The notes below the pieces were generated by a model. It worked only from the letters and a program-made list of their open reading frames with translations, had not been told where the DNA came from and did no database searches. A stretch of 64,000 bases of DNA. Origin: Epiperipatus broadwayi (Eukaryota; Onychophora; Udeonychophora; Euonychophora; Peripatidae). The stretch's first letter is position 1. Every line of letters begins with the position of its first letter. Of this stretch, positions 52,540 to 64,000 are shown piece by piece. The position numbers and the translations under genes are program-made. Where the stretch lies: the NCBI GenBank assembly GCA_028023455.1, contig JAQFVV010006698.1, positions 186,001-250,000 on the forward strand, written 5' to 3'.

Positions 52540-52681
52540 GATGGAATTCTTGGGATCCGGCTGGATTCTTTCTTGCAGCTTACTTAGATCATATTCTTGA
52601 GGCTTCCAGGACAGGGAAGGTGAACCATCAGGCAGGCACTATCTCTACTACTGCTTTATGGGGAAGATGACTTTACATTCA
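52540..52681 (+). other. Weak candidate exon of unknown gene
   Basis: A less AT-rich segment between a good acceptor (TTTTTTTGTAG at 52539) and a good donor (AAG|GTGAGC after 52681). One frame reads RWNSWDPAGFFLAAYLDHIL and continues for about 43 codons, then a TGA stop occurs 14 bases before the donor, so it would have to be untranslated or a final coding piece. I recognise no family. It may equally be part of a repeat. Confidence 0.25.
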
Positions 52682-52689
52682 AGGTGAGC

Positions 52690-53546
52690 GTGGATTAAGT
52701 GGCATCTTTTTGTGGCCCCCTAGCCCTGCATTCTCGGTGTTTCAACTTCTTGGTACATTTTTGTTCACAGCTCTCAAACTCTGTCTATCAACTCAGCAGA
52801 CTCAAGAACAACTAAAACATGGCTACTTCTTTTACAATTTTCTTACTTAATTGTCCCACAATCCTTTACTTATCTTCTTGATTGTTTTTGGAATGTCATT
52901 AATTACATTTCACACATTTATTTGACTTTCATTAAATACATAAAATTTTCTTCTTGTTTTTTATTTATTTATTTTTTTTATTTTATTTACTTCCATTTCT
53001 TTTTTAATAAATAATTTTCTTATTTACACACTCTTTACTTTACACACCTATACATATATATTTCATGCATTCATATGTGTATTTTGAAGAGACAATCTTT
53101 ATCTTTTTTTTTGTAAATCTATTTATTTTTATTTATAATTGCGACGGAAATTTTATAATTGCTAATACTACAATCATTAACACTTTTTATTTACTTTTCC
53201 CTTTAAGATTTAATCATCAACTTTGATGATCTTATTTAAGTATTCCTTAAACTTTACTAATTTTAAATTTAAAAAAGTTAACATTGGAAGGTGGAAGATA
53301 AGGATCTTGGCTGCTTACCTTCCTTTAATTTCTTTAATTACCATAATTGGTTTTTTTTCCATTAATTGCATTCCTCACTGCCATTTTGATTTTTAATTAA
53401 AACTTAACTTAAAATAAATTTATTTTATTTTCCTAACTTTATTATCCAATTTCTATAACTTCATTTACATAAAACTCACATTTAATATTATACTATATAT
53501 TAAATGTACACATGTGGGATTGCAGTATGTGTGATCATCACAATAT
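52690..53546. other. AT-rich stretch without recognised genes
   Basis: Nothing recognised. Confidence 0.55.
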
Positions 53547-55746
53547 TGTAATGATCCGAGGAAGGCGACTTCACGTAAACTGCACTATGGGCGCCATCTA
53601 GGCATTTGAACCTAGAAAAATTTATAAAGTAGGCAGATACATAAGTCAAAAAAAAAAAAAAATTAAATTTTGATTCCGGTCTTTAGCCCATGTCACTAGC
53701 TCAGGGAGTAGCAGAGATTTAATAATATAATATCTTATCTAATTAGATTTCAACATTAAAAAATAAATAAAATAAGCCACTGCCAGTAATTAGCATACAA
53801 ACATTTATTTATGCACATATATATATATATAAGATTTAAAATTATTTTAAGTATTAGTTTTACATTTTAACATTTAACATTATTTTTAACTTTACCTTAG
53901 ATTTTAATTTACATTTTGATTTTTATTATATTCTAATTTTACATTTTAATTAAGATCGCACAGATAAATTTAGGAAAGCTTGTTTATAATGTTGAATATA
54001 GATCGGTTACATAGATTTCACGGTCAAAAACATTTCAAAGTAAACATAAACGATCAAAATACAAAATTATTGATTACTGACAATTGCGGAGGGAAATTTA
54101 TACGTAACCCAATAGTATTGACCATAAGATACTTGCATTGTCACCAATAACTTAAAAGACATCCGAATAAATACATTTTAGATACTCACCATAAGGTATC
54201 ATTATTTATCGAATGTCTATATATTTTGATCAAATATGAAAACCCAAAACATACTTAACCGATAACCAATCCATGCAAGCGTCTATAAACAACTTAAATT
54301 TAATGCATTTTTATTTAGGGTCAAGTATGAATAGACCACATAGATTTGCTTTTGAAAATAAACATTCTATCTTTATTTAACCTTAGGTTAAAATTCGTAG
54401 TCAAACTGGCATCAATTCATCTGATATATCGATGTATTCAATGTAATAAAATACGGCAGCACAAAAAGTTAAGAGAAGAAATTGCTTCTCATGAGATAGG
54501 AATATTACATCTATCTACAAAGAAGAGCAATAAAACAAAAAACTCCATAGAAAGGAACTGCGGTATCCGACTTATAATTCCTTCCATAGGCAAATGGAAG
54601 TGTGCGGCGTATGAAGCGATTCTGCCCATAGCAAATCAATATTACATCTACTAATCACACCAATATATCCCATCCATTGACCCAATTTAACCATGAAACA
54701 AATAACCTAAGATTACCCTCCCCTAATATAACTTTACAAATCTATACAACCATTCACGCCCGACTTAAGTTTAACATTTATATAATTTACCTTAACGGAA
54801 AACAGAAATCATAATAAAACTTAAAGAACAAAAAAGTAAATAACTAAATGGAAATGATTTTAAATATATATAAAAAAAGAAATACATCAAATAACATTAT
54901 TAATAAATTAAGTTGGTCAGATAGGATAATATTGCAATCATTTAACTCTGGAAAGTTTAATTTAATGTTCATTATTTATAAAGTTCTTACGGTTTAAAAC
55001 AGTTCCTCTTTATCCGTTGCTTGCCATGAACGTGAATTCCCATGCCATCCTAAGATTGATATTCTGTTCATTCAGAGGTTTTTTTAGTTTAATTGGTCCT
55101 CAATGTAGGAAACGATAGTTCATTCCTCTTTTCTTTAACAGCTGAAAGAATTGACAGTGCGTCTGTCAACTCCTTCACTTCCAACTCCATACTACTACAT
55201 ATAGTCACATCGTAATAATCAATTTCCAGTCACTAATTAATAAATTCCAAATTTTCCTTTTATACGTATTCAAAGGATTGACTTGGCATTATGTCATCGA
55301 TGTGATGATCCTTTCGCTGAGGTCCGATTTCCCGATGGATTTTTTTCATTGGCTATTTGTTTCTATTGTTTCCCTATCTGACCGATGTTTTTACATTTAA
55401 ATGCCCAAGGCTGGTTTACATTTAACTAATTAACAATCATTTCCATTTCTGATTAATTAACCTGTTTTCCAAATCAAAGATATATTTAAAGATAAATTTA
55501 AAGATATAATTTTATCTCCAAATCTTTTTAAGTTTTTGTTTTTAAAATACCTTTTCTATTTTTAATACAGTTTTATTTTAATAATTTTTTTTTATCTGTG
55601 CGATTTAATATATATGAGTTTAAGATGATATTTAATTTCAATTTTTAATTCTTAAAGAAAATTTTTAAATGCGAACTTTTTAATTTACTTTCATGTTTAA
55701 TAAATAAATAAAAAAAACAATGTAACGAACGTCTGTGCTTGTTACA
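53547..55746 (+). mobile_element. 2.2-kb non-coding element, copy 1
   Basis: Collinear and nearly identical over its length to 56453-58649. It begins TGTAATGATCCGAGGAAGGC and ends CTGTGCTTGTTACA; the ends can form a short inverted repeat (TGTAAC/GTTACA, with one change at the left end here). No convincing target duplication; TAT flanks both ends, which may be chance. A 102-codon open frame at 54346 starts with TTG and is not considered a gene. Probably a non-autonomous element; the orientation given is arbitrary. Confidence 0.8.
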
Positions 55747-56452
55747 TATCAATAAAGTTGCTTAAAAAAATTTTACTTAGGGTTAGTAATTACGGTACAC
55801 GACTAACAAAATTTACAAATATTCGGTTAGTATAAAGACTATATATAAAAAACATGTTTACTATCGCTTTCCTAAGGACCATTTACGTCTACGCCTCCTC
55901 CCCACAAAAGTTCTATTATTATTTTTTTTATACATTTTATTTTTACACACGGCATGACAAGCAAGTTATTTTATAAATTATTTATTTAAGAAGGTTGCAT
56001 TGAAGTAAATATATTTTGAAAGATAATGGATTTATACGTGTATATTTGCAGCACAATTATAAATACCACCAACTTATTTATGACTGATTAAAATGCTTAA
56101 ATAGGATTACATTGAAGTAAATTCCCAACAGTACTCACCGTAAGGTACCACATTTCGATCATAAACTTACGTGGCTGTGCGCGCCTATACACGTTAAAGC
56201 ATAATATATATCAACAAAAAAAAACATTTATTGCAACCTTTTGACTTTTTTTTTTTTTTAACAAAAATTAGTTTTTAAAATTTTTTTCACTTTCTTGTGT
56301 TTAATATATAGGCGCAATTTCTTTTACTGGCAGAGCTTTTATAAGATTTCAAGTATACGACTTATGTAACCAGATAAAAATATTTCATTTTGATAAAATT
56401 TGCTCAGGGTATATGTGGTTTATTAATGATCGGCCCCAGATTGGGAAAGCCA
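55747..56452. other. Spacer between the two 2.2-kb elements
   Basis: Non-coding. It contains a hairpin at 56131-56150 (AGTACTCACCGTAAGGTACC) related to those inside the elements, so part of it may be an older relative. Confidence 0.55.
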
Positions 56453-58649
56453 TTGTAACAATCCGGAGAAGGTGACTTCACGTAAACTGCACTACGGGCG
56501 CCATCTAGGCATTTGAACCTAGAAAAATTTATAAAGTAGGCAGATACGTAAGTGAAAAAAAAAAATTTTTTTTAAATTTTGATCCCGGTCGTTAGCCCAT
56601 GTCACTAGCTCAGGGAGTAGCAGAGATTTAATAATATAATATATTATCTAATTAGATTTCAACATTAAAAAATAAATAAAATAAGCCACTGCCAGTAATT
56701 AGCATACAAACATTTATTTATGCACATATATATAAGATTTAAAATTATTTTAAGTATTAGTTTTACATTTTAACATTTAACATTATTTTTAACTTTACCT
56801 TAGATTTTAATTTACATTTTGATTTTTATTATATTCTAATTTTACATTTTAATTAATATCGCACATATAAATTTAGGAAAGCTTGTTTATAATGTTGAAT
56901 ATAGATCGGTTACATAGATTTCACGGTCAAAAACATTTCAAAGTAAACATAAACGATCAAAATACAAAATTATTGATTACTGACAATTGCGGAGGAAAAT
57001 TTATACATAACCCAATAGTATTGACCATAAGATACTTGCATTGTCACCAATAACTTAAAAGACATCTGCATAAATACATTTTAGATACTCACCGTAAGAT
57101 ATCATTATTTATCGAATGTCTATATATTTTGATCAAATATGAAAACCCAAAACATACTTAACCGATAACCAATCCATGCAAGCGTCTATAAACAACTCAA
57201 ATTTAATGCATTTTTATTTAGGGTCAAGTATGAATAGACCACATAGATTTGCTTTTGAAAATAAACATTCTATCCCTATTTAACCTTAGGTTAAAATTCG
57301 TAGTCAAACCGGCATCAATTCATCTGATATATCGATGTATTCAATGTAATAAAATACGGCAACACAAAAAGTTAAGAGAAGAAATTGCTTCTCATGAGAT
57401 AGGAATATTACATCTATCTGCAAAGAAGAGCAATAAAACAAAAAACTCCATAGAAAGGAACTGCGGTATCCGACTTATAATTTCTTCCATAGGCAAATGG
57501 AAGTGTGCGGCGTATGAAGCGATTCGGCCTGTAGCAAATCAATATTACATCTACTAATCACACCAATATATCCCATCCATTGACCCAATTTAACCACGAA
57601 ACAAATAACCTAAGATTACCCTCCCCTAATATAACTTTACAAATCTATACAACCATTCATGCCCGACTTAAGTTTAACATTTATATAATTTACCTTAACG
57701 GAAAACAGAAATCATAATAAAACTTAAAGAACAAAAAAGTAAATAACTAAATGGAAATGATTTTAAATATATATAAAAAAAGAAATACATCAAATAACAT
57801 TATTAATAAATTAAGTTGGTCAGATAGGATAATATTGCAATCATTTAACTCTGGAAAGTTTAATTTAATGTTCATTATTTATAAAGTTCTTACGGTTTAA
57901 AACAGTTCCTCTTTATCCATTGCTTGCCATGAACGTGAATTCCCATGCTGTCCTAAGATTGATATTCTGTTCATTCGGAGGTTTTTTTAGTTTAATTGGT
58001 CATCAATGTAGGAAACGATAGTTTATTCCTCCTTTCTTTAACAGCTGAAAGAATTGACAGTGCTTCTGTCAACTCCTTCACTTCCAACTCCGTACTACTA
58101 CATATAGTCACATCGTAATAATCAATTTCCAGTCACTAATTAATAAATTCCAAATTTTCCTTTTATACGTATTCGAAGGATTGACTTGGCATTATGTCAT
58201 CGATGTGATGATCCTTTCGCTGAGGTCCGATTTCCCGATGGATTTCTTTCATTGGCTATTTGTTTCTATTGTTTCTTTATCTGACCGATGTTTTTACATT
58301 TAAATGCCCAAGGCTGGTTTACATTTAACTAATTAACAATCATTTCCATTTCTGATTAATTAACCTGTTTTCCAAATCAAAGATATATTTAAAGATAAAT
58401 TTAAAGATATAATTTTATCTCCAAATCTTTTTAAGTTTTAGTTTTTAAAATATCTTTTCTATTTTTAATACAGTTTTATTTTAATAATTTTTTTTTATCT
58501 GTGCGATTTAATATATATGAGTTTAAGATGATATTTAATTTCAATTTTTAATTCTTAAAGAAAATTTTTAAATGCGAACTTTTTAATTTACTTTCATGTT
58601 TAATAAATAAATAAAAAAACAATGTAACGAACATCTGTGCTCGTTACAA
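56453..58649 (+). mobile_element. 2.2-kb non-coding element, copy 2
   Basis: Begins TTGTAACAATCCGGAGAAGG and ends GTGCTCGTTACAA, giving a seven-base terminal inverted repeat TTGTAAC/GTTACAA. The 3' end also forms its own hairpin, TGTAACGA-ACATCTGTGC-TCGTTACA (58623-58648). It is inserted against a (TA)n run on the right. Small indels (poly(A) lengths, a shorter internal TA run) and scattered substitutions separate it from copy 1. Confidence 0.82.
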
Positions 58650-59115
58650 TATATATATATATATATATTGAACCTGATTGAAATCCATTTCAATGATGTG
58701 ATTACCAAAAAAAAAAAGAAATCTATTAAGCTTTTAATTTTAATTAAATGTAGAGTTTAAATTTGCAATATTATTTAAAAAGAATGCGTGTATCCAAGTA
58801 TACACGTGTTTATATGTAAAACGGATTTTTAAAAAATATTTATCGATTTATTTTAAAATAGTTTTCATATACCGCCTGTTTTTAAATCCATTTGATTTAA
58901 AAACAAGCTGGCTAGCTAATTGCATTCCTGTTGCTTTTATTTTAAATATTGTAAACAATTTTGATAGCAGAGATTTGATTTTTATGTTGTTGTTTTCATT
59001 TCAATAAACCCTGGGTAGAATTCCTAGATAGATTGAGTGGAAGATTAATATTTGCACTGCCTAAGGCGAAGAAATTGAACAATAAGGAAAGTGTTTCGCG
59101 GGAAATGGAGCAACG
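58650..59115. other. AT-rich flank with two short hairpins
   Basis: CGTGTAT-CCAAGT-ATACACG near 58788 and TGTTTTTAAATC/GATTTAAAAACA at 58877-58905. No gene recognised. Confidence 0.55.
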
Positions 59116-59148
59116 TATAAATATCCCCGGAAATTTGGAGGGTCAGTT
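59116..59148 (+). promoter_or_regulatory. Candidate core promoter: TATA box plus Initiator
   Basis: TATAAATA at 59116-59123 is followed by TCAGTT at 59143-59148, the arthropod-type Initiator (TCAKTY), placing the start A at 59145, 29 bases from the first T of the TATA box. The sequence around it (TTTCGCGGGAAATGG, CCCCGG) is less AT-rich than the flank. A donor-like GAAAG|GTAATT lies at 59472, so a first non-coding exon of about 330 bases is possible. It could also be the promoter of an LTR or other mobile element (AATAAA near 59421). Confidence 0.4.
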
Positions 59149-60846
59149 AATCCATTTTTGAGAGATAGACAAGTGGTTTTCTCATGTGAAAGTTATAGCA
59201 GCGCGGACATTTAAATTTCTTAATTAAAGGACATCAGCTGTTATTAAAGACTTTGGCTTGCAAAAATGAAAAATTCTATACTTGTTATCAACACTCGAAT
59301 GGCTTGCTAACTCCACAAAAGATGGATCCCTGAATTCCAAGTTGGCTCCAGTAATGCCTTGAACACCTAAAAGAAGCTGGTACCTCCATATATCTACCTT
59401 GCTGCCTCAAGAACCTGAAAATAAACTTAAGTAAAAGTGCGCACTCTATGTGAACATTGCTTTTACCGAAAGGTAATTATTTTCGTTTTTATTTTTCCGA
59501 GGGTAAATTAATTCTCATTAAATCTCCGGTCAATCTAATCATAAATATGTCTTCTTAAATCAATATAGCCTCATATTTAATATTTGCTGTGTTTTCCAAT
59601 ATTTTATAGTGTGTCTTATAATCTTAGTTTTAAGATTCTAATTTGCTTTCCATTTTGTTTATTGGAGAGTGACGAATGAGTTTAATATTTTACACCTCGC
59701 TTTTATAAATGCTTTAGCAGCCTCATATATATATATATATTTCTTTTATGCTTACCTGTAATTATTTAGTATTCAATAATTAATTTGTAATTTTATACTC
59801 TGTGTTTACCCTAGTGCTTAACCTCCAAAAATCTTTTGGCTGACGACTTTATTGTCCGATTTTCACAGGTGGAGATTTCGTTTCTAAGATCTCTAAAAGT
59901 GGAAATTAAAATTGTGTTTTTCTTTGTAATTTTATAAGTCGTCAGCAGGAAGATAAAATTTATCCTTTCTTAAATTACAGGTAAGCGATACTTTAATTTT
60001 GCTAAAGTGTTTACAACTTTTAAGATTTTCATACTCTGTGCACTCTCCGATAAATTCATTTGTGTATTTATTACATGTGCTTTAAATTTATCAGAGCGTG
60101 TACTCAGAATTTGTTTGTAAGTTTATTTTCTTTTCGTTATTTGCTGGGACAGACGTAACTGTTTTTCTAATCATTTACTTGTCTCTTATTGAGACCATTA
60201 ATTATTAATTTTAAAGTAATTTTCACCAATTGTTTGGCTGGGATTCACCAGTTTAATTGTTTCTTCATTTCAATGATATTTTTCGATTGTTCTTGGGGTG
60301 GATCAATCGCCGTTATTTTAAATGTAGTAATTGGTGCAGTTCATACCGATATAAGGACATTCAAGATCTCACCATGTTTAGATCTTGAACAGCTCATCGG
60401 CACTGGGTCTTTGATCTATTTCAAGGGCATATGGTTTAAGTATCTGAAAGGGAAAACCAGTGTTTAAGTGAATCCTTTGCTGAATGAAATTTGCTTCCTC
60501 CCTTTTAACTTTGTTTATTAGAAGATCAGTCAGTCTGTCATAGCTTGGCCTTTAGTATTTCTGGTACATGCCTGAGTTAACCCCCATCTATGGTATCATA
60601 AACTTTTATTTAATAATTTATTTTCTCATAATAAAATTTATGAAATATGTTTAAACTTAATTTGGCTGACGTTTGTCTTTGTGCTTTTTTGTCTCAATTG
60701 TCTAAACAATTTAAGATCTCTTGTTTCTCCCTGTGTCTAGTCGGCGCAAACCATCATCATCATCTATTCTGATCACAGTAAACAAATTTTCCAGACATGT
60801 AGTGGTCTGGTGGCGCCCTCTGTTTCAGAATAGATTTAGTATCCAG
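59149..60846 (+). other. Unassigned stretch downstream of the candidate promoter
   Basis: Less AT-rich at 59150-59470. An inverted pair GCTGACGACTT/AAGTCGTCAGC lies at about 59839 and 59935, and TTTGGCTGACG recurs near 60660. An open frame at 60189-60467 begins with TTG, has no ATG start and matches nothing known. No coding exon is supported. Confidence 0.45.

Positions 60847-60884
<38 letters not shown>
60847..60884. repeat. (TA)n microsatellite
   Basis: Pure TA, about 38 bases. Confidence 0.95.
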
Positions 60885-60888
<4 letters not shown>

Positions 60889-62787
60889 ACACGAGTATGA
60901 GTAAGAGTACTGAGCTCAGCAGGTTACAATAAAAAAATTAATAATAAGATTCATAATAAGATAGGGAATAATCAAACAGAACGGCAATTAATTATTGCTT
61001 AATAAATAATTTTGGCATAAATTATAAAGATAAACATTTCTACTTGAATTAAATATTTGTCAGATTTAACCTTCCATCAAATTATATTCTCTGCCTACAA
61101 GTCTGTACTTAAACAAGTATTTTCTACTAAATTGCCTTATGTACTATTTTTAAAATATAGTCATATTCTTATCAATTCTAAATATCATATGTTGAAATAT
61201 TTGGTTGATGTGCACTGCCATAAGATGTACTTCTTTTGGTACAAAAAATAAATAAGGAATACTTATCTTATTCTACTAATATTTAATGTTATGACACAGA
61301 AAAGTTGAATAACCAATATAAGAATAACAACAGTAAATAATTTCAGGTGTCCTACTATAACTGTTGTGAATTGTATTGTCCTACTAAATAAATGAATAGA
61401 TAAATGAATGTATTAGTGATATTTTGGCCGACTATAGGAGGCAAAAATATTTTTGTCATGATTTCTTTCTACTATTAAATAATGGTACTTAACCAGAATT
61501 ACATAAAGGGTATTTGTTCTAATACCTAATTGCTTAAATATAATATTCAAAATTTGGAATAATCATAGCCTTCACCCTGGACATCACTCTTGATACAAGA
61601 AAGACAAGAGTACTTTTTATGTTGTTCCAAACCTCCACAGAGTACATTCATAAGTAATTGAATCTAATTGGACCTTGATATCAACTAATTTAATATAAAA
61701 ATATTTCAATAGTGTGCAGTCTGAAATGGCATAGATAATCTTCTGAAATGTCAACCAATCTTCATTTTCATATTATACAATTTTCTATCATAGAATATAA
61801 ACATAGTTAAAATAATTCTTAACAAAAAATGTTATCAATATCTGCAAATTTTTAATTACCTGTTACCTTGATTAATCAATGGTGTGAACCCAAGACAATA
61901 GCATATAAAAAGAAACATTAACTAGATTTGTTTTTAAATAAACAAGTTTATTTACAATCACTAAAGTTAAAAAAAAATACATATAATTTTTGGTCTTATT
62001 ACCAAGATATCACTGTTAACAATGTTCATTTAACTGAAAATACTAGAACAAAATCTTTTTTTTATTCCATGATGAACTTTATTCATCCAAAAAACGAAAT
62101 AGGTATATTTTAACTTGAAACTGGAGCATCTGAAGAAAATTAATAAGAACATAAAATTATTGTAGAATGATTTTACAAATTTGCTGTGTTTGGTTGAGAT
62201 AGAGGAATATTTAATAGCTTCCATTTGCCCTCATATAGTTTAGCATAGAGCTTTCAATTTTTTAATAATTCTGAACAAATCACTAAGTAGATTTCCTGAA
62301 TTTCTACCAAATGTGGCATTGCATCTAACTATCCATAGTGGATAGTTCAACATGATAGAGAGTTATTGTTGAGAAAGCACCAGCCTAAATACAGTCTTGA
62401 ATATGGAAAATTCTATCCTTATATGATATTATCCAGCAGAAGATTGTTTCACTTGCACCACTGCATATTTGACATCGAGTGTGTATTTTGTTAAGCCCTT
62501 TTTTTATTTACTAGGAACTCATTACTAGGTAGCAAATATATGTTCATTTTTAAAATAAAGACTAAATATTTAGCTTCAATCTTTCATAGTTTGAAATGCT
62601 TGATAGTGGATTCATTGTAAACCTTGAGAACAGTTTGGGGTTATTATTGAAACAGTAAGATTCGTATTCGAATCTTAAGTTTCACCTTTTTCTGGTGTCT
62701 CTCACTGACCGGTCTATCCCACCCAAATTTAAACTTTTTAGTATCGAATTGTGTGTGTGGCAATATTAAAAATGTATAAATATATGT
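60885..62787. other. AT-rich stretch without firm genes
   Basis: On the minus strand near 62240-62180 one frame reads KLYAKLYEGKWKLLNIPL, which resembles text at 63.5 kb (see findings). Nothing else recognised. Confidence 0.5.
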
Positions 62788-63095
62788 AGAATTCAGCATA
62801 AACACGCACACATTTCAATCTCAAATTAAAGGCAATAAATAGGGATAAAATAATATAATTTAGATTTCTTTTAGTTATATAATTTTGTATAATTTTAATC
62901 ATTTATTTTGAATAATAAAGTTCGTATTTATTGCTTTGTTTAGAATTCAGCATAAACATGCACACATTTTGATCTCAAATTAAAGGCAACAAATAGGGAT
63001 AAAATAATATAATTTAGATTTCTTTTAGTTATATAATTTTGTATAATTTTAATCATTTATTTTGAATTATAAAGTTCGTATTTATTGCTTTGTTT
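62788..63095. repeat. Two tandem copies of a 154-bp unit
   Basis: AGAATTCAGCATAAACACGC at 62788 recurs as AGAATTCAGCATAAACATGC at 62942; the two units run in parallel to TTGCTTTGTTT with about half a dozen substitutions. Confidence 0.95.
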
Positions 63096-64000
63096 AAATT
63101 TCATTTAATAATAATTCTAAAAAAATCTGATGTAATATTTAATTAAAAGTTAAAATAATATTATGTTCCCTTTTTGTCTTTGAAATTTAAAAGCATCGGT
63201 CAGTGTTAGATAATAGATTAATTAAAGAAAAATTCTCCAAAATGTAATTAGTAAATGTAAAATGTAAACAATAGAATGGCAGCTTTTTTTAATTAAAACC
63301 AACAAAATGCATTGATTATCCTCAGGGCAGATTAAGTAGAACCTACAAATACCTTAACAAAAATGTGAAAGATCAAGATAAAAAAAGAGGCCATCTTAGA
63401 CTTTCTGGAGACATTCACTTCAACTTTAGCTTTGCTCTCGATCACTTGAGAGTTTCCAAAGTATAAAAATAAATTGTTCCTACCAAGGTATGACCAAGTA
63501 AAAGCACCTATATTATTCTCCATCGGGAGATGGCCTATCGGATGCTGAACTTTCCATTGCCCATCATAAATTCACCATGAAGATCTGATGCCTGAAATAA
63601 ATAAGAAAGCCGCTGCTGCTGTGAAAGTAAATGAAATATCAAAATACAAGAAAGAATTGCCACTCATGAACTTTTTGCTGATAAACTAATGGAATCAGAA
63701 AACTTCTTATAAAACAGGTACCTGTCTGTGTTCAAACTCTAGAATACTCTAATAACATGCTATAGTTATTCTTCGTATTACTTATCTAAATTGTAAAATG
63801 TAAAAAACTACCATTTGTATAACTAAAGTTGAATAATTAACTTATTGTGTAAATTTCTCTAATAATCTATCTTACCTCACTCTATCTTTCTTGGGTGCGT
63901 ATTTCTAAAATCTACATTTTATGTATATTTATTATTTAATTATTGCATGCTCACAATTGCCTCTATTTTCAAAGTTTAAATCTATGATCGTTTGAAACAA
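63096..64000. other. AT-rich end of the window, with a possible decayed minus-strand exon
   Basis: Minus strand: a 3' splice-like TTATTTATTTCAG at about 63593, then LHGEFMMG and, after a one-base shift, WKVQHPIGHLP, continuing in an open frame to about 63332. I do not recognise the family, and one frame change is needed, so this is tentative. Confidence 0.3.

Noticed and set aside
54346-54654. 102-codon open frame repeated at 57249-57557 in both 2.2-kb elements
   Set aside because: It begins with TTG rather than ATG, matches no known protein, and most differences between the copies change the amino acid, which argues against selection on a protein.
60189-60467. 92-codon open frame downstream of the candidate promoter
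   Set aside because: No ATG start (begins TTG), no homology recognised, no supporting splice structure.

Overview
This window looks like nuclear DNA of an invertebrate animal. It is very AT-rich and full of long (TA)n and (TAGA)n tracts, with no bacterial-style operons. It carries several kinds of animal retroelement: two decayed non-LTR LINEs, four stretches of Penelope-like element (PLE) sequence with GIY-YIG endonuclease, an LTR fragment, and tRNA-headed SINE-like repeats. The only host gene I can support is a trypsin-family (S1) serine protease, split over three exons by introns of about 28 kb and 4.2 kb. An arthropod (chelicerate-like) or cephalopod-like genome would fit, but the sequence does not settle the organism.

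Layout. 1-4.5 kb holds a badly decayed LINE on the + strand. 4.9-10.9 kb holds a better preserved, frameshifted LINE on the - strand, tail to tail with the first. 11.86-12.90 kb is a large palindrome: 299-bp inverted arms around an LTR-like core with a primer-binding site. 16.47-16.75 kb is protease exon A, carrying the catalytic Asp. Its following intron holds a PLE GIY-YIG fragment (17.4-18.0 kb), dispersed repeats, a nearly identical head-to-head PLE pair (26.7-31.2 kb), a SINE-rich block (33.7-35.7 kb) and a second type of PLE (41.7-44.5 kb) with a hammerhead-ribozyme-like motif downstream. 44.66-44.82 kb is exon B. 45.5-47.9 kb is a degenerate short-period repeat. 49.04-49.20 kb is exon C, with the catalytic Ser and the stop codon. 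53.5-58.6 kb contains two almost identical 2.2-kb non-coding elements in direct orientation. Around 59.1 kb is a TATA plus Initiator pair that could be a core promoter. The rest is AT-rich sequence without recognisable genes.

The protease exons fit together in phase (1/1, then 0/0) and in the usual S1 order: Asp102, then Cys168-Cys182, then Ser195. The exon with His57 and the N-terminus is not seen and may lie outside the window. Everything else is mobile or repeat DNA. The most notable observations are an Illumina adapter fragment embedded in the PLE at 30122-30145, which breaks an otherwise nearly intact reverse transcriptase; the LTR-centred palindrome; the ribozyme-like motif; hairpins whose stems covary between repeat copies; inverted duplications folded around TA tracts; and the unusual specificity-pocket residues of the protease.
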